Shown here piece by piece: positions 56,300 to 64,000 of a stretch of 64,000 bases of DNA; position 1 is the first letter of the stretch, and each line of letters opens with the position of its first letter. Both the position numbers and the translations under genes were made by a program. Below the pieces are notes generated by a model that ran no database searches, was not told where the DNA came from, and was given only the letters and a program-made list of their open reading frames with translations. The stretch is from Catellatospora paridis (lineage in GTDB: Bacteria > Actinomycetota > Actinomycetes > Mycobacteriales > Micromonosporaceae): contig NZ_ML769321.1 of the NCBI RefSeq assembly GCF_009720365.1, positions 1 to 64,000 on the forward strand, read 5' to 3'.

Positions 56300-57921
56300 G
56301 CGCTTACGCGGGCACCGGCCGGCTGGTCCGCCTCGCCGCCCGGCGGGACCGGATCCAGCTGCCGATCTGGATCCTCGCGTCCGCCGCGATGATGTCGGCC
56401 GGCACGAGCGCGGTCGCCGACGAGTTCCCGACCGAAGCGTCGCGGATCACCGCTCTGCAGGGCGCGGGATCCAGCCCGGCCGTGCTGGTGATGCGCGGCG
56501 TGCCGGTCGGCTCCGACCTCGGCGCCCTGGTCAACTTCCGCAACCTCGCCTCGATCCTGGTGGTCGTGGCGCTGATGAGCACCTTCGCGGTGGTCCGGCA
56601 CACCCGGCAGAACGAGGAGACCGGCCGCGCCGAACTGATCGGGGCCGGCGCGGTGGGCCGCCACGCCCCGCTCACCGCCGCACTGGTCCTGGTCTTCGCC
56701 GCCAACGTGCTGTTCGGCGCGGCGATGACCGGCACCATCCTCGCCAGTGGCCTGCCGGCTGAGGGCGCGCTCGCGTTCGGGGCCGCGTGCGCCGTCACGG
56801 GGCTGGCCTTCGCCGGAATCGCCGGGGTCGCCGCGCAACTCTTCCAGGGCGCACGCGCCGCCAACGGCTTCGCGGCCTCCGCGGTCGGCGTCTTCTACCT
56901 GGTCCGCGGCATCGGCGACGCGCTCGGCGAGCGGTCGGCGGACGGCCTCACGGTCACCCCGTCCTGGCTGTCCTGGCTGTCGCCGCTGGGCTGGGGCGGG
57001 CTGGTCCGCCCGTACGGCCAGGAGCGCTGGTGGGTGCTGGCACTACCGCTGGTCCTGTTCGCGGTATGCGTGGCCGCCGCCTTCGCCCTGGTCGACCGCC
57101 GGGACCTGGGCGCGGGCCTGATCCCCGACCGGCCCGGACCGGCTCACGCCTCGCGTGGCCTGCTCAGCCCGCTGGGTCTGGCCTGGCGGCTCAACAGGGG
57201 CTCCACCATCGGCTGGGTGATCGGCGGCGCGGTGTTCGGCCTGGGCATCGGCTCGCTGGGCAAGACGGTGCAGGACGCGCTGGGCACGAACGCGGGTGTG
57301 GTCGAGATGATGGAGGGGCTTGCCGGCAGCGGCGGGCCGGATCTGGTCGCGATCTTCTTCGCCGCCATGATGAACACCTACGGCGCGCTCGCCGCGGGCT
57401 TCGTCATCCAGGCGCTGCTGCGGCTGCGCTCGGAGGAGGTCGGCGGCACGGCTGAGGCGGTGCTGGCCACGGCAGTCGGCCGGGTCCGCTGGGTGGGCTC
57501 GCACGTGGCATGCGCCGTGGCCGGCGCGGCGGTGATGCTGGTGCTGGCCGGCGCGTTCACCGGGCTCGCCGACGCCGCGTCCGGCGGCGACGTGGGTGTG
57601 CTGACGCTGGCCGGGGCCGGTCTCGCCCAGCTGCCCGCGGCCCTGGTCGTGGCGGGTGTCGTGGTGCTGGCGTTCGGTGGCCTGCCCCGGCTCGCGGTCG
57701 GCCTGGCCTGGGGGATGCTCGTGCTGAGCATCGCCTGCGGCCTGTTCGGCGACCTGTTCGGGCTGCCCCAGGTGGTCCGCGACCTGTCCCCGTTCACGCA
57801 CGTGCCGGCGATCCCGGCGGTCGACCCGTCGGCCACGCCGCTGCTGGCGCTGACAGCGGTCGCGGTCGCCCTGACGGCGGCCGGCATGGCCCTGTTCCGG
57901 CGGCGCGACCTGGCCACCTGA
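56296..57921 (+). CDS. ABC-2 type exporter permease
   Basis: 541 residues with about 12 hydrophobic segments in two six-helix halves, the duplicated layout of TipC/'exporter of polyketide antibiotics' permeases. Sequence landmarks are '[20 protein letters not shown]' at the N-terminus and the repeat '[23 protein letters not shown]' at ~285. GTG start is in the GTGA overlap with the ATPase. The regulator gene follows after 34 bases, so the three genes make one operon. Confidence 0.92.
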   Translation: MSAYAGTGRLVRLAARRDRIQLPIWILASAAMMSAGTSAVADEFPTEASRITALQGAGSSPAVLVMRGVPVGSDLGALVNFRNLASILVVVALMSTFAVVRHTRQNEETGRAELIGAGAVGRHAPLTAALVLVFAANVLFGAAMTGTILASGLPAEGALAFGAACAVTGLAFAGIAGVAAQLFQGARAANGFAASAVGVFYLVRGIGDALGERSADGLTVTPSWLSWLSPLGWGGLVRPYGQERWWVLALPLVLFAVCVAAAFALVDRRDLGAGLIPDRPGPAHASRGLLSPLGLAWRLNRGSTIGWVIGGAVFGLGIGSLGKTVQDALGTNAGVVEMMEGLAGSGGPDLVAIFFAAMMNTYGALAAGFVIQALLRLRSEEVGGTAEAVLATAVGRVRWVGSHVACAVAGAAVMLVLAGAFTGLADAASGGDVGVLTLAGAGLAQLPAALVVAGVVVLAFGGLPRLAVGLAWGMLVLSIACGLFGDLFGLPQVVRDLSPFTHVPAIPAVDPSATPLLALTAVAVALTAAGMALFRRRDLAT

Positions 57922-57955
57922 TCCTCAGGCGGCCTCGGTGATGGAGGATGTGCGG

Positions 57956-58429
57956 ATGGCAGAACGTGACGAGGAAGCCGTACGGCGGTTCGTCGAGCAC
58001 CTGGCGATGACGCTCAACGACCTCGGCTTCCCCCGGATGCCGGCGCGCGTGCTCGGCGCGCTGACGGTCGCCGAGGACGGCGTGCTTACCGCCGCCCAGC
58101 TCGGCGCATGGCTCGGGGTCAGTCCTGCCGCCGCCTCCGAGGCCGTGCGCTACCTGGTCCAGGTCGGACTGGTGCTGCGGGAGCCGGTGCCCGGTTCCCG
58201 CAGCACCCGCTACCGCGCGGTCGGCAACTCCTGGTACATGGCGAGCGTCGCCAAGGGCGGCGTCTACAAGCAGGTGGCCGACGTGATGGGCGAGGGTGTC
58301 GCGGCGGTCGGCGCGGACACCGCGGCGGGTGCCCGGATCACGGAGATGACCGAGTTCTTCCTCTTCCTGCAGGAGGAGATCGCCGCCCTTGTCGAGAAGT
58401 GGCAGGCCAAGCGGGCCGGCACGGCCTGA
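57956..58429 (+). CDS. GbsR/MarR-type transcriptional regulator
   Basis: 157 residues. A winged helix with MarR/GbsR pattern (~32-95: MPARVLGALTVAEDGVLTAAQLGAWLGVSPAAASEAVRYLVQVGLV) and a C-terminal helix pair (TEMTEFFLFLQEEIAALVEKWQ). The ATG at 57956 has GGAGG eight bases before it; in-frame ATG/GTG codons upstream lack this. It is the last gene of the ABC operon and probably represses it through the TTCAC-GTGAA palindrome upstream of the ATPase gene. Confidence 0.88.
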   Translation: MAERDEEAVRRFVEHLAMTLNDLGFPRMPARVLGALTVAEDGVLTAAQLGAWLGVSPAAASEAVRYLVQVGLVLREPVPGSRSTRYRAVGNSWYMASVAKGGVYKQVADVMGEGVAAVGADTAAGARITEMTEFFLFLQEEIAALVEKWQAKRAGTA

Positions 58430-58456
58430 GCCGGCCCTCGCCGGGCGCATGCACCG

Positions 58457-58495
58457 CGCCAGGGCCGACCGCGCGGACCGCGGTCGGCCTTGGCG
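58457..58495. terminator. bidirectional terminator hairpin
   Basis: 17-base arms at 58457-58473 and 58479-58495 (one mismatch) around a 5-base loop, between the convergent MarR-type and GH127 genes. Confidence 0.85.
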
Positions 58496-58504
58496 TCCGG
58501 CGGT

Positions 58505-61381
58505 TCAGCCGAGCAGCCGCCAGCGGTGGTCGGGGGTGCCGTTGTCCTCGAACTGCACGACCTGGGCGTTGTCCGCGGTGGACATGCCGGACACGCCGAG
58601 CACCAGGCCGCTGTTGAGGTTGCGGATGCGCAGCAGCCCGCCGCCGTCGCCGATCAGCTGCCAGTAGTGGTCGGCGCTGCCGTTGTCGGCGTACTGCTGC
58701 ACCAGCGCGCTGTTGGCCTTCGACATGCCGCTGACCGCGAGCACCTTGCCGCTGTGCTGGTTGACGATCAGGTACCAGTTGTTGCCGACGTGGTCGAAGC
58801 GCCAGTTGTGGTCGGCGCTGCCGTTGTCGCCGTACTGCACCACGTTGGCGCTGTCGGCCGTGGACATCCCGGACACGGCGAGCACCTTGCCGCTGTTGGC
58901 GTTCTGGACGCGATACCAGACCCCGGCCCGCACGACCGCGGGTGTGGCGGTGACCTTCCACTGCAGGATCCCGCCGGAGAAGCCGGGCTTGAGCTGGGCG
59001 ACGACCCGCAGCGCCGTCGTGGTCACGGCCGTGAAGGTCGTGTTGTTGTACGCGTTGAGCGCGGTCCCGTAGCCCGAGGCCCCCGACACGGCCTGCCAGG
59101 TACCGGTGGACGTCAGGTACTCGACCCGCCACGACGCGGGCACCCGGCACTGCCCGTTGCCGGTGTCGTCGTACCAGTACAGGCTCACCCCGGTCGCGGT
59201 GACCGGCGCGGCGTAGGTGTACTGCGCCCACTCGGACGTGCCGATGTGGTCCCACCACGTCATCCGCCGCCGGGCCTGGTCGAACGAGCTGGTCGGGTCG
59301 TAGTAGCTGTTCATCGCCGCCACGGTGTCGCCGCTGAAGCACCACGACGCCGACGGGGTCGCGGGCAGCTGCCAGGGGTTGCCGCCGCCGACGGTCGGGA
59401 ACGAGCTGATCCGCAGGCTCGCCGCGCCCATCGGGATGAGCCGCACGTTCTTGATCGGCTCGCTGGACGCGACCGGGCTGTTCTGCAGCGGGGTCACCAC
59501 GTTCTCGATGTCGGACTGCCAGTTGGGGATGGCACGCGCCTGCGCGGTCAGCGCGACCGGCGTGCCCGCGGCGGTGAACGGGTTGCCCGTGCCGCCGCCC
59601 GCGACCGGCGCGAACGTGCCCGGGATCAGCCCGTAGTTCCAGGCCGAGGTGGGCATGACCTGCCACTCCGGCCAGGCGTTGGCGGGGTCGTTGTAGCGCA
59701 GGAAGTTCTGCCCGATCTCCAGCGCGTAGGTGAGCGGCCCGTGGCTGACCGAGATCGCGTTGTGGTTGGCGTTCCAGGTGGTGGTGCGCGGCGTCATCGG
59801 CAGGGTGAGCACGATGGTGTCGCCGTTGTTCCAGGTCCGGTTGACCGCGACGTAGGCCGGGCCGGCCACGACGGGCCGGCTCGCGCCGTTGACGGTCAGC
59901 GACGGGTTCGGGCACCAGCCGGGGATGCGCACGTACAGCGGGAACGCGACCGCGCCCGGGGTGCTCAGGCGCAGCGTGACGGTGCCGCCGAACGGGTACG
60001 CGGTGTCCTGGGTGAGGGTCACCGTGGTGGCCGCCGACCCGACCTTCGCGGTGGTGGTGCTCGGCGCGAACATGGTGACCGCGAGCCCGCGGTCGGCGGT
60101 GGCCTGCACCAGGTTGTCGGTGAAGTAGCTCCAGCCCTGCCCGTAGTTGTGCGGGCAGCACCGGTACTGGTCCACGCCGAGCAGGAACGCCTGCATGGCG
60201 AACCCGTTCTGGTACTGGCCACGGGTCTTGGCCCGGTTGTCCAGCTGCACGCTGTTGGCGCTGACGACGTAGTGCAGCGAGCGGTGGGTCGGCTCGACGG
60301 CGGCGGGCAGCGAGTTGAAGGCCAGGTTCTCGCAGCCGTCGGCCCAGCTCGGGTCGCCGGTGAGCCGGGTCATCGACTCGAAGCTCTGCATGTACTCGAC
60401 GATGCCGCAGGTCTCGAAGCCCTGCCGGGGGTCGCGGTACTCGGACCGGATGTTCTCGTCGCCGGCGAACCCGCCCCCGGGGAACTGGCCCCAGTTCGAC
60501 TGGATGTTGGCGTAGTTGTTGTAGGACGCCTGGGTCAGCGCCGTGTTGCCGCGCAGCGCCATGAACGCGGGCTCGGTGAAGCCCTGCGCGAGGTCGACGT
60601 TGTGCATGGTGGGCAGGTTGTTCACATAGTTCTTGCTGTACTGATGGATCTTGTCGGCGAGCGAGAGCAGGAAGGTCTGCCCGGTGCGCGCGTACAACCA
60701 GTACACGGTGTCCAGGTTGGTCGCCCAGCGCACCGAGCCCCAGCTCTGGTTGAACACCGAGGCCCCGAACGTGTTCTGGTACTGCAGGAACTTCGTCAGC
60801 AGCGGGACGATCCGGGTGTCACCGGAGTACTCCTGGTAGGTGCGCAGCGCCTGCAGCATCGGCATGAACGGCCAGAAGTCCGGGCCGCCGCCGAGTGAGG
60901 TGCGCAGCGCGTTCGGGCCGAAGAAACCGTCGGCCTGCGCGGTGGCGACGATGCCGTTGACCCAGGTGGCGACCTTGCCGCGCAGCGCCGTGTCGCCGGT
61001 GACGGCCGCGATCGCGGCCAGCCCGCGCAGCCAGTACGGCAGCTCCTCCCAGCCGCCCTTGGTGCGGTCGGTCCAGCCGGTGTTCGCGTACACCAGGAAG
61101 TGTGAGACCTGGTCGTAGCTGCCGCCGATGCCGGACGCGTCCAGCGACAGCTGCTGGGACAGCCAGCCGGCCGGCCGGGTCGACCCGGCGGGCAGCTTGA
61201 GGAACGGGGTGCGGGTCAGGCCGGGGGAGTAGGGGAAGTAGATCCCGCCGGACGAGGTGTCGCCGACCAGGGTCACCGGCGTGCCGGTGCCCCCGGCCCA
61301 GGACTCGGTGACGGCCTGCCCGGCGAGGGCGAGCCCACCCGCCACGGCGAGGCCTCCACGCAGGACGGAGCGACGGTGCAT
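58505..61381 (-). CDS. secreted GH127 beta-L-arabinofuranosidase with ricin-B domain
   Basis: 958 residues. Tat signal (HRRSVLRGG then AVAGGLALAGQAV). GH127/DUF1680 catalytic domain ~45-700: E323-x-C325 (GFETCG) and C408-C409 (YRCCPHN) match the zinc-bound Cys/Glu centre of Bifidobacterium HypBA1 with the same spacing (E338, C340, C417/418 there). A beta module follows at ~715-825 and a ricin-type beta-trefoil with three repeats (GKVLAVSGMS...QYxDNGSADHxW) ends the protein. GH127 enzymes release L-arabinose from beta-linked arabinan or glycoproteins. GGGAGG precedes the ATG, which sits below a perfect LacI-type palindrome. Confidence 0.93.
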   Translation of the reverse strand: MHRRSVLRGGLAVAGGLALAGQAVTESWAGGTGTPVTLVGDTSSGGIYFPYSPGLTRTPFLKLPAGSTRPAGWLSQQLSLDASGIGGSYDQVSHFLVYANTGWTDRTKGGWEELPYWLRGLAAIAAVTGDTALRGKVATWVNGIVATAQADGFFGPNALRTSLGGGPDFWPFMPMLQALRTYQEYSGDTRIVPLLTKFLQYQNTFGASVFNQSWGSVRWATNLDTVYWLYARTGQTFLLSLADKIHQYSKNYVNNLPTMHNVDLAQGFTEPAFMALRGNTALTQASYNNYANIQSNWGQFPGGGFAGDENIRSEYRDPRQGFETCGIVEYMQSFESMTRLTGDPSWADGCENLAFNSLPAAVEPTHRSLHYVVSANSVQLDNRAKTRGQYQNGFAMQAFLLGVDQYRCCPHNYGQGWSYFTDNLVQATADRGLAVTMFAPSTTTAKVGSAATTVTLTQDTAYPFGGTVTLRLSTPGAVAFPLYVRIPGWCPNPSLTVNGASRPVVAGPAYVAVNRTWNNGDTIVLTLPMTPRTTTWNANHNAISVSHGPLTYALEIGQNFLRYNDPANAWPEWQVMPTSAWNYGLIPGTFAPVAGGGTGNPFTAAGTPVALTAQARAIPNWQSDIENVVTPLQNSPVASSEPIKNVRLIPMGAASLRISSFPTVGGGNPWQLPATPSASWCFSGDTVAAMNSYYDPTSSFDQARRRMTWWDHIGTSEWAQYTYAAPVTATGVSLYWYDDTGNGQCRVPASWRVEYLTSTGTWQAVSGASGYGTALNAYNNTTFTAVTTTALRVVAQLKPGFSGGILQWKVTATPAVVRAGVWYRVQNANSGKVLAVSGMSTADSANVVQYGDNGSADHNWRFDHVGNNWYLIVNQHSGKVLAVSGMSKANSALVQQYADNGSADHYWQLIGDGGGLLRIRNLNSGLVLGVSGMSTADNAQVVQFEDNGTPDHRWRLLG

Positions 61382-61396
61382 GACGCCTCCCGGAAG

Positions 61397-61447
61397 CTCT
61401 ATAACGTTATAGAGCAACAGGGTAAGTTCGATGAATGCAAATGTAAA
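61397..61447 (-). promoter_or_regulatory. GH127 promoter with LacI-type operator
   Basis: On the minus strand TTTACA (61442-61447) and TACCCT (61419-61424) are 17 bases apart, a good sigma70-type promoter. Immediately downstream, CTCTATAACGTTATAGAG (61397-61414, extended by a G-C pair on each side) is a perfect palindrome with central AACGTT, typical of LacI/GalR operators; it would cover the transcription start. Confidence 0.75.
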
Positions 61448-61476
61448 CAGGGTGTTTCCGGAGCCGGCCCGGTGAG

Positions 61477-62079
61477 TCAAGCCGGTCGGCGCAGCACCGT
61501 CACCGCGAAGTCGGCGTCCTCGCGCCACGGCCGCAGGTCCCACGTCGCGAAGCGGTGCTCCAGGACCAGGCCGGCGCCGGCGGCGTGGGCGTCGAAGTCG
61601 GCCAGGCCGTAGCCGCGCCCGGTGCCGAAGCCGACCACCACCGGGCCGTCGGGCCGCACGTGCGCGGCGACCTGGCGCAGCACCTCGGCCTCGGTGTCCG
61701 GGGCGAGGTAGAGCATGACGTTCCCGGCCAGGATCGCGGCGTCGAACAGCCGGGGCTGCCCGTGCGAGCGCAGGTCGAGTTCGGTGAGGTCGCCGACGAC
61801 CCACTCGACGTCCGGGAAGTCCTGGCGGGCGGCCTCGATCAGGGTCGGGTCGGCGTCGACGCCGAGCACGGTGTGGCCGCGCTCGGCCAGCGCCGCCCCG
61901 ACCCGCCCGCTGCCGCAGCCCGCGTCGAGCACGGTGGCACCGGGCGCGATCATCGCATCGAGCGTTCGCGCCTCACCCGCGAGGTCGTGACCCGCCGCCG
62001 CCATCTGCCGGAACCGGTCGGCCATCCGCTGCGCGTGGCCGCTCGCGGTCTCGGTCACCCACCGCGTCTGCCGTCCCAT
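61477..62079 (-). CDS. class I SAM-dependent methyltransferase
   Basis: 200 residues with motif I VLDAGCGSGRVG (~50-61), the acidic end of beta-2 (VLGVDADPTLIEAA), motif VGDLTELDL and a C-terminal 'EHRFATWDLRPW...DFAVTVLRRP' core. No signal peptide. The ATG at 62079 begins the only stretch with family-like N-terminal helices. It is divergent from the enolase-superfamily gene and downstream, on the same strand, lies GH127. Substrate unknown. Confidence 0.85.
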   Translation of the reverse strand: MGRQTRWVTETASGHAQRMADRFRQMAAAGHDLAGEARTLDAMIAPGATVLDAGCGSGRVGAALAERGHTVLGVDADPTLIEAARQDFPDVEWVVGDLTELDLRSHGQPRLFDAAILAGNVMLYLAPDTEAEVLRQVAAHVRPDGPVVVGFGTGRGYGLADFDAHAAGAGLVLEHRFATWDLRPWREDADFAVTVLRRPA

Positions 62080-62154
62080 GCCCGCCCCCACTCCATCCGT
62101 CCCGCCCAGCCTGCCACCTCCGCTCTGCCCCGCGTCGTCCGGGCGGCCCGCCCC

Positions 62155-62160
62155 TTGACA
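62155..62160 (+). promoter_or_regulatory. -35 box upstream of the enolase-superfamily gene
   Basis: TTGACA is a consensus -35; a weak GAGCAT lies 17 bases further on. The start at 62239 has AGAGGGCGG before it. The gap 62080-62238 otherwise carries no structure. Confidence 0.4.
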
Positions 62161-62238
62161 GCCGTGATCATCGTGCGGAGCATGGCGGAGTCCCACCCGG
62201 AGTCTCCGGCCCGAACGCGGGCAAGAGGGCGGTATCAC

Positions 62239-63327
62239 ATGAGTGCGGTCACACACGCGCAGGCTTACCTGGTCGACGTCGAGGTGGAGACGGTACGCAC
62301 CGACGCGGTGCAGGCGTTCCTCAAGCAGGAGACGGTGTTCGTCGAGATCACCACCGCCGACGGCGGCCACGGCACCGGTTACACCTACACCATCGGCACC
62401 GGCGGCACCGCCGTTCTGGCGATGCTGCGCGATCACCTGCTGCCCCGCCTCATCGGCGCCGACGCGCGGCGGGTCGAGGCGGTCTGGCACGACCTGTTCG
62501 CCGCCACCCGCGCGACCACCGTCGGCGCGATCACGTCGCTGGCGCTGGCGGCGGTCGACACCGCACTGTGGGACTGGCGGTGCCGCTCGGCGGGCCTGCC
62601 GCTGTGGGTGATGGCCGGTGGCGCGAAGGACCGCATCCCGCTCTACGACACCGAGGGCGGCTGGCTGCACCTGTCCACCGACGAGCTGGTCGACGGCGCG
62701 AAGCGGTCCCAGGCGGCCGGTCTGCCCGGCGTGAAGATCAAGATTGGGAAGCCGTCGGCGGCCGAGGACGTCGAGCGCGTCGCCGCGCTGCGCGCCGCGG
62801 TGGGCCCGGCGTTCGACGTGATGGTCGACGCGAACCAGTCGCTGACCGGGGCCGAGGCCGTCCGGCGGGCGCGCCTGCTCGAACCGTACGACCTGGCCTG
62901 GCTGGAGGAACCGCTGCCCGCCGATGACGTCGCCGGGCACGAGGCGCTGGCGAGGTCGACCTCGATCCCGGTCGCCGTCGGCGAATCGCTGTACTCCGTC
63001 GGCCAGTTCCGGGAGTACCTGCAGCGCCAGGCCGCCGGCATCGTGCAGGTCGACGTCGCCCGCATCGGCGGGATCACGCCGTGGCTCAAGGTCGCCCACC
63101 TGGCCGAGGCGTTCAACGTCGCGGTGTGCCCGCACTTCCTGATGGAGCTGCACGTCAGCCTGTGCTGCGCGGTGCCCGCCAGCCGCTACCTCGAGCACAT
63201 CCCGCAGCTGCGGGCGATCACCCGGGAGTCGATGGCCGTCGTCGACGGTCACGCCGTCGCCCCGAGCACCCCCGGCCTCGGCATCAGCTGGGACCGCGAT
63301 CAGATCGACAACCGCAGGGTCGCCTGA
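62239..63327 (+). CDS. enolase superfamily dehydratase, mandelate racemase subgroup
   Basis: 362 residues. Capping N-domain ~1-130, barrel ~130-340. The KxK pair K166-I-K168 (GVKIKIGK), metal ligand D197 (MVDANQS), E223 (WLEEPL), the third ligand Glu in VGES and the catalytic His of 'VAVCPHFLMELH' are all present, so it should be active. This subgroup dehydrates acid sugars or racemises mandelate; the galactarate/galactonate/talarate-type dehydratases are likeliest and would fit the pectin-degrading gene in this region. Substrate cannot be fixed from the pocket by eye. Confidence 0.9.
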   Translation: MSAVTHAQAYLVDVEVETVRTDAVQAFLKQETVFVEITTADGGHGTGYTYTIGTGGTAVLAMLRDHLLPRLIGADARRVEAVWHDLFAATRATTVGAITSLALAAVDTALWDWRCRSAGLPLWVMAGGAKDRIPLYDTEGGWLHLSTDELVDGAKRSQAAGLPGVKIKIGKPSAAEDVERVAALRAAVGPAFDVMVDANQSLTGAEAVRRARLLEPYDLAWLEEPLPADDVAGHEALARSTSIPVAVGESLYSVGQFREYLQRQAAGIVQVDVARIGGITPWLKVAHLAEAFNVAVCPHFLMELHVSLCCAVPASRYLEHIPQLRAITRESMAVVDGHAVAPSTPGLGISWDRDQIDNRRVA

Positions 63328-63342
63328 CGGCACGTGCCCGCC

Positions 63343-64000
63343 TCACGGCGCGGCCGGCTTGCCCCGCCGGGTCTCGTACACGCGCTCGGCGGCCGCGACG
63401 ATGACGCAGTAGTTGCCGATGGCCCGGTTGGCGCGGTGGTTGCGGGGCAGGTCCCTGGCGTGGAGCGCGCGCATCGCCTCGCCGCCCAGCGCCCGCAGCA
63501 CGGCGTCGTCGGCGGACGCCGCGGTGACCGCCCCGGTGGACAGCCGGGACAGCCAGACGGTGTTCAGCTCGGTCAGGCCCACCCCGTAGGAGAGGTTGCT
63601 GCTGTACGCGCAGGCGGTCGGCCGGGTGATGCTGCCCGGCCGGATCGCCGCCGCGTAGCGGTCCAGCTCGGCGACCTGAGCGTCGTCGAACCTGGTGAAG
63701 GAGTCGGTGCTCGCGACGAACGTCCCGGTGCCGGTCCACACGAGCGCGGCGACCGACAGCAGCGCGGGCAGCAGCGCCGCGGCGACCAGCGCCGGCGGCC
63801 GCCGGAATGGCTCGTCGGTGCGGGTGCGCCGGTGCACCGCCAGCGCTCCCGCGGCGGCACACAGCGCGGCCAGCGCCGTCGCCACCGACGCGAGCGCGAG
63901 GATCGCCCCGCCCAGCCCGGTGGTCTGCGGCACCGGCATCCGGGACAGGCACTGCGACAGGGTGTCCGTCGGGCAGCCCAGCACGGCCAGGTGGGCGAGC
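63343..64000 (-). CDS. membrane protein of unknown function (5' end outside window)
   Basis: A frame open from the window edge to the stop at 63343, ~214 residues visible. A GTG at 63984 and a later ATG could be starts, but the frame runs on to base 64000 and the true start may lie beyond. Two hydrophobic helices (AILALASVATALAALCAAAGALAV and LVAAALLPALLSVAALVWTG) are followed by a soluble region with two Cys (TACAYSS, NYCVIV) and basic helices. It is convergent with the enolase-superfamily gene. No family recognised. Confidence 0.6.
   Translation of the reverse strand, partial: LAHLAVLGCPTDTLSQCLSRMPVPQTTGLGGAILALASVATALAALCAAAGALAVHRRTRTDEPFRRPPALVAAALLPALLSVAALVWTGTGTFVASTDSFTRFDDAQVAELDRYAAAIRPGSITRPTACAYSSNLSYGVGLTELNTVWLSRLSTGAVTAASADDAVLRALGGEAMRALHARDLPRNHRANRAIGNYCVIVAAAERVYETRRGKPAAP

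Overview
The window looks like chromosomal DNA of a high-GC actinomycete, most likely of the Micromonosporaceae type. Reasons are a strong G/C third-position bias, frequent GTG starts, many 1-4 bp stop/start overlaps (GTGA, ATGA, TGATG), several apparently leaderless genes with a TANNNT box 6-8 bases before the start codon, and a palindromic GGAAGGGCACCTTC-type intergenic element of a style I remember from that family. The taxonomic call is inference; there is no rRNA or other marker gene here, and I saw no tRNA, CRISPR array, intact insertion sequence or prophage.

Layout. 0-20 kb is a mosaic of small housekeeping and accessory units: a DUF6745-like protein; a TetR regulator overlapping an apolipoprotein N-acyltransferase-like gene; an M23 peptidase; a DinB/DUF664 protein; a secreted PL3 pectate lyase; a lipoprotein; a methyltransferase; a tandem-MerR regulator divergent from an erythromycin-esterase-like gene; an ABC-2-like permease divergent from a two-component system; an ABC-F protein with a possible leader peptide; a PASTA protein kinase that lacks the catalytic-loop aspartate; a YtrA-type GntR gene followed by a broken ABC ATPase; and a GH3 N-acetylhexosaminidase.

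20.2-37.2 kb is one long nonribosomal-peptide operon of seven genes, nearly all translationally overlapped: NRPS (C-A-PCP), NRPS (C-A[Ser]-PCP-TE fused to an MFS transporter), an AMP-forming ligase, NRPS (C-A[Gly]-PCP), a free carrier protein, a free condensation-like protein and an N,N-dimethylformamidase-large-subunit-like protein. By inference the ligase and the free carrier/condensation proteins supply an acyl or amino-acyl starter, the three modules add Gly, an unassigned residue and Ser in an order that is not collinear with the genes, the TE releases the product and the fused MFS domain exports it. This is the best candidate for an undescribed pathway in the window.

37.4-41.4 kb is a compact, overlapped three-gene operon of unknown function. 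Its last product carries a D-X18-E-S-K signature like PD-(D/E)XK nucleases and its first is an 802-residue Ser/Thr-rich, beta-rich protein. I regard it as a second candidate for an undescribed system (effector/nuclease-like).

41.4-55.3 kb holds a bicovalent-flavin oxidase and a complete potassium-uptake locus: a microprotein, kdpF, kdpA, kdpB, kdpC, a KdpD-type kinase, kdpE and a second full-length KdpD-type kinase. KdpB has a short in-frame insert that resembles a repeat, and KdpC is about 100 residues longer than usual.

55.4-64 kb contains an ABC exporter with a GbsR/MarR-type regulator, a secreted GH127 beta-L-arabinofuranosidase with a ricin-type lectin domain under a perfect LacI-type palindrome, a methyltransferase, an enolase-superfamily dehydratase and the end of a membrane protein. 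Together with the pectate lyase these carbohydrate genes suggest a saprophyte that uses plant pectin and arabinan. Convergent gene pairs are consistently separated by strong GC-rich hairpins, listed as terminators.
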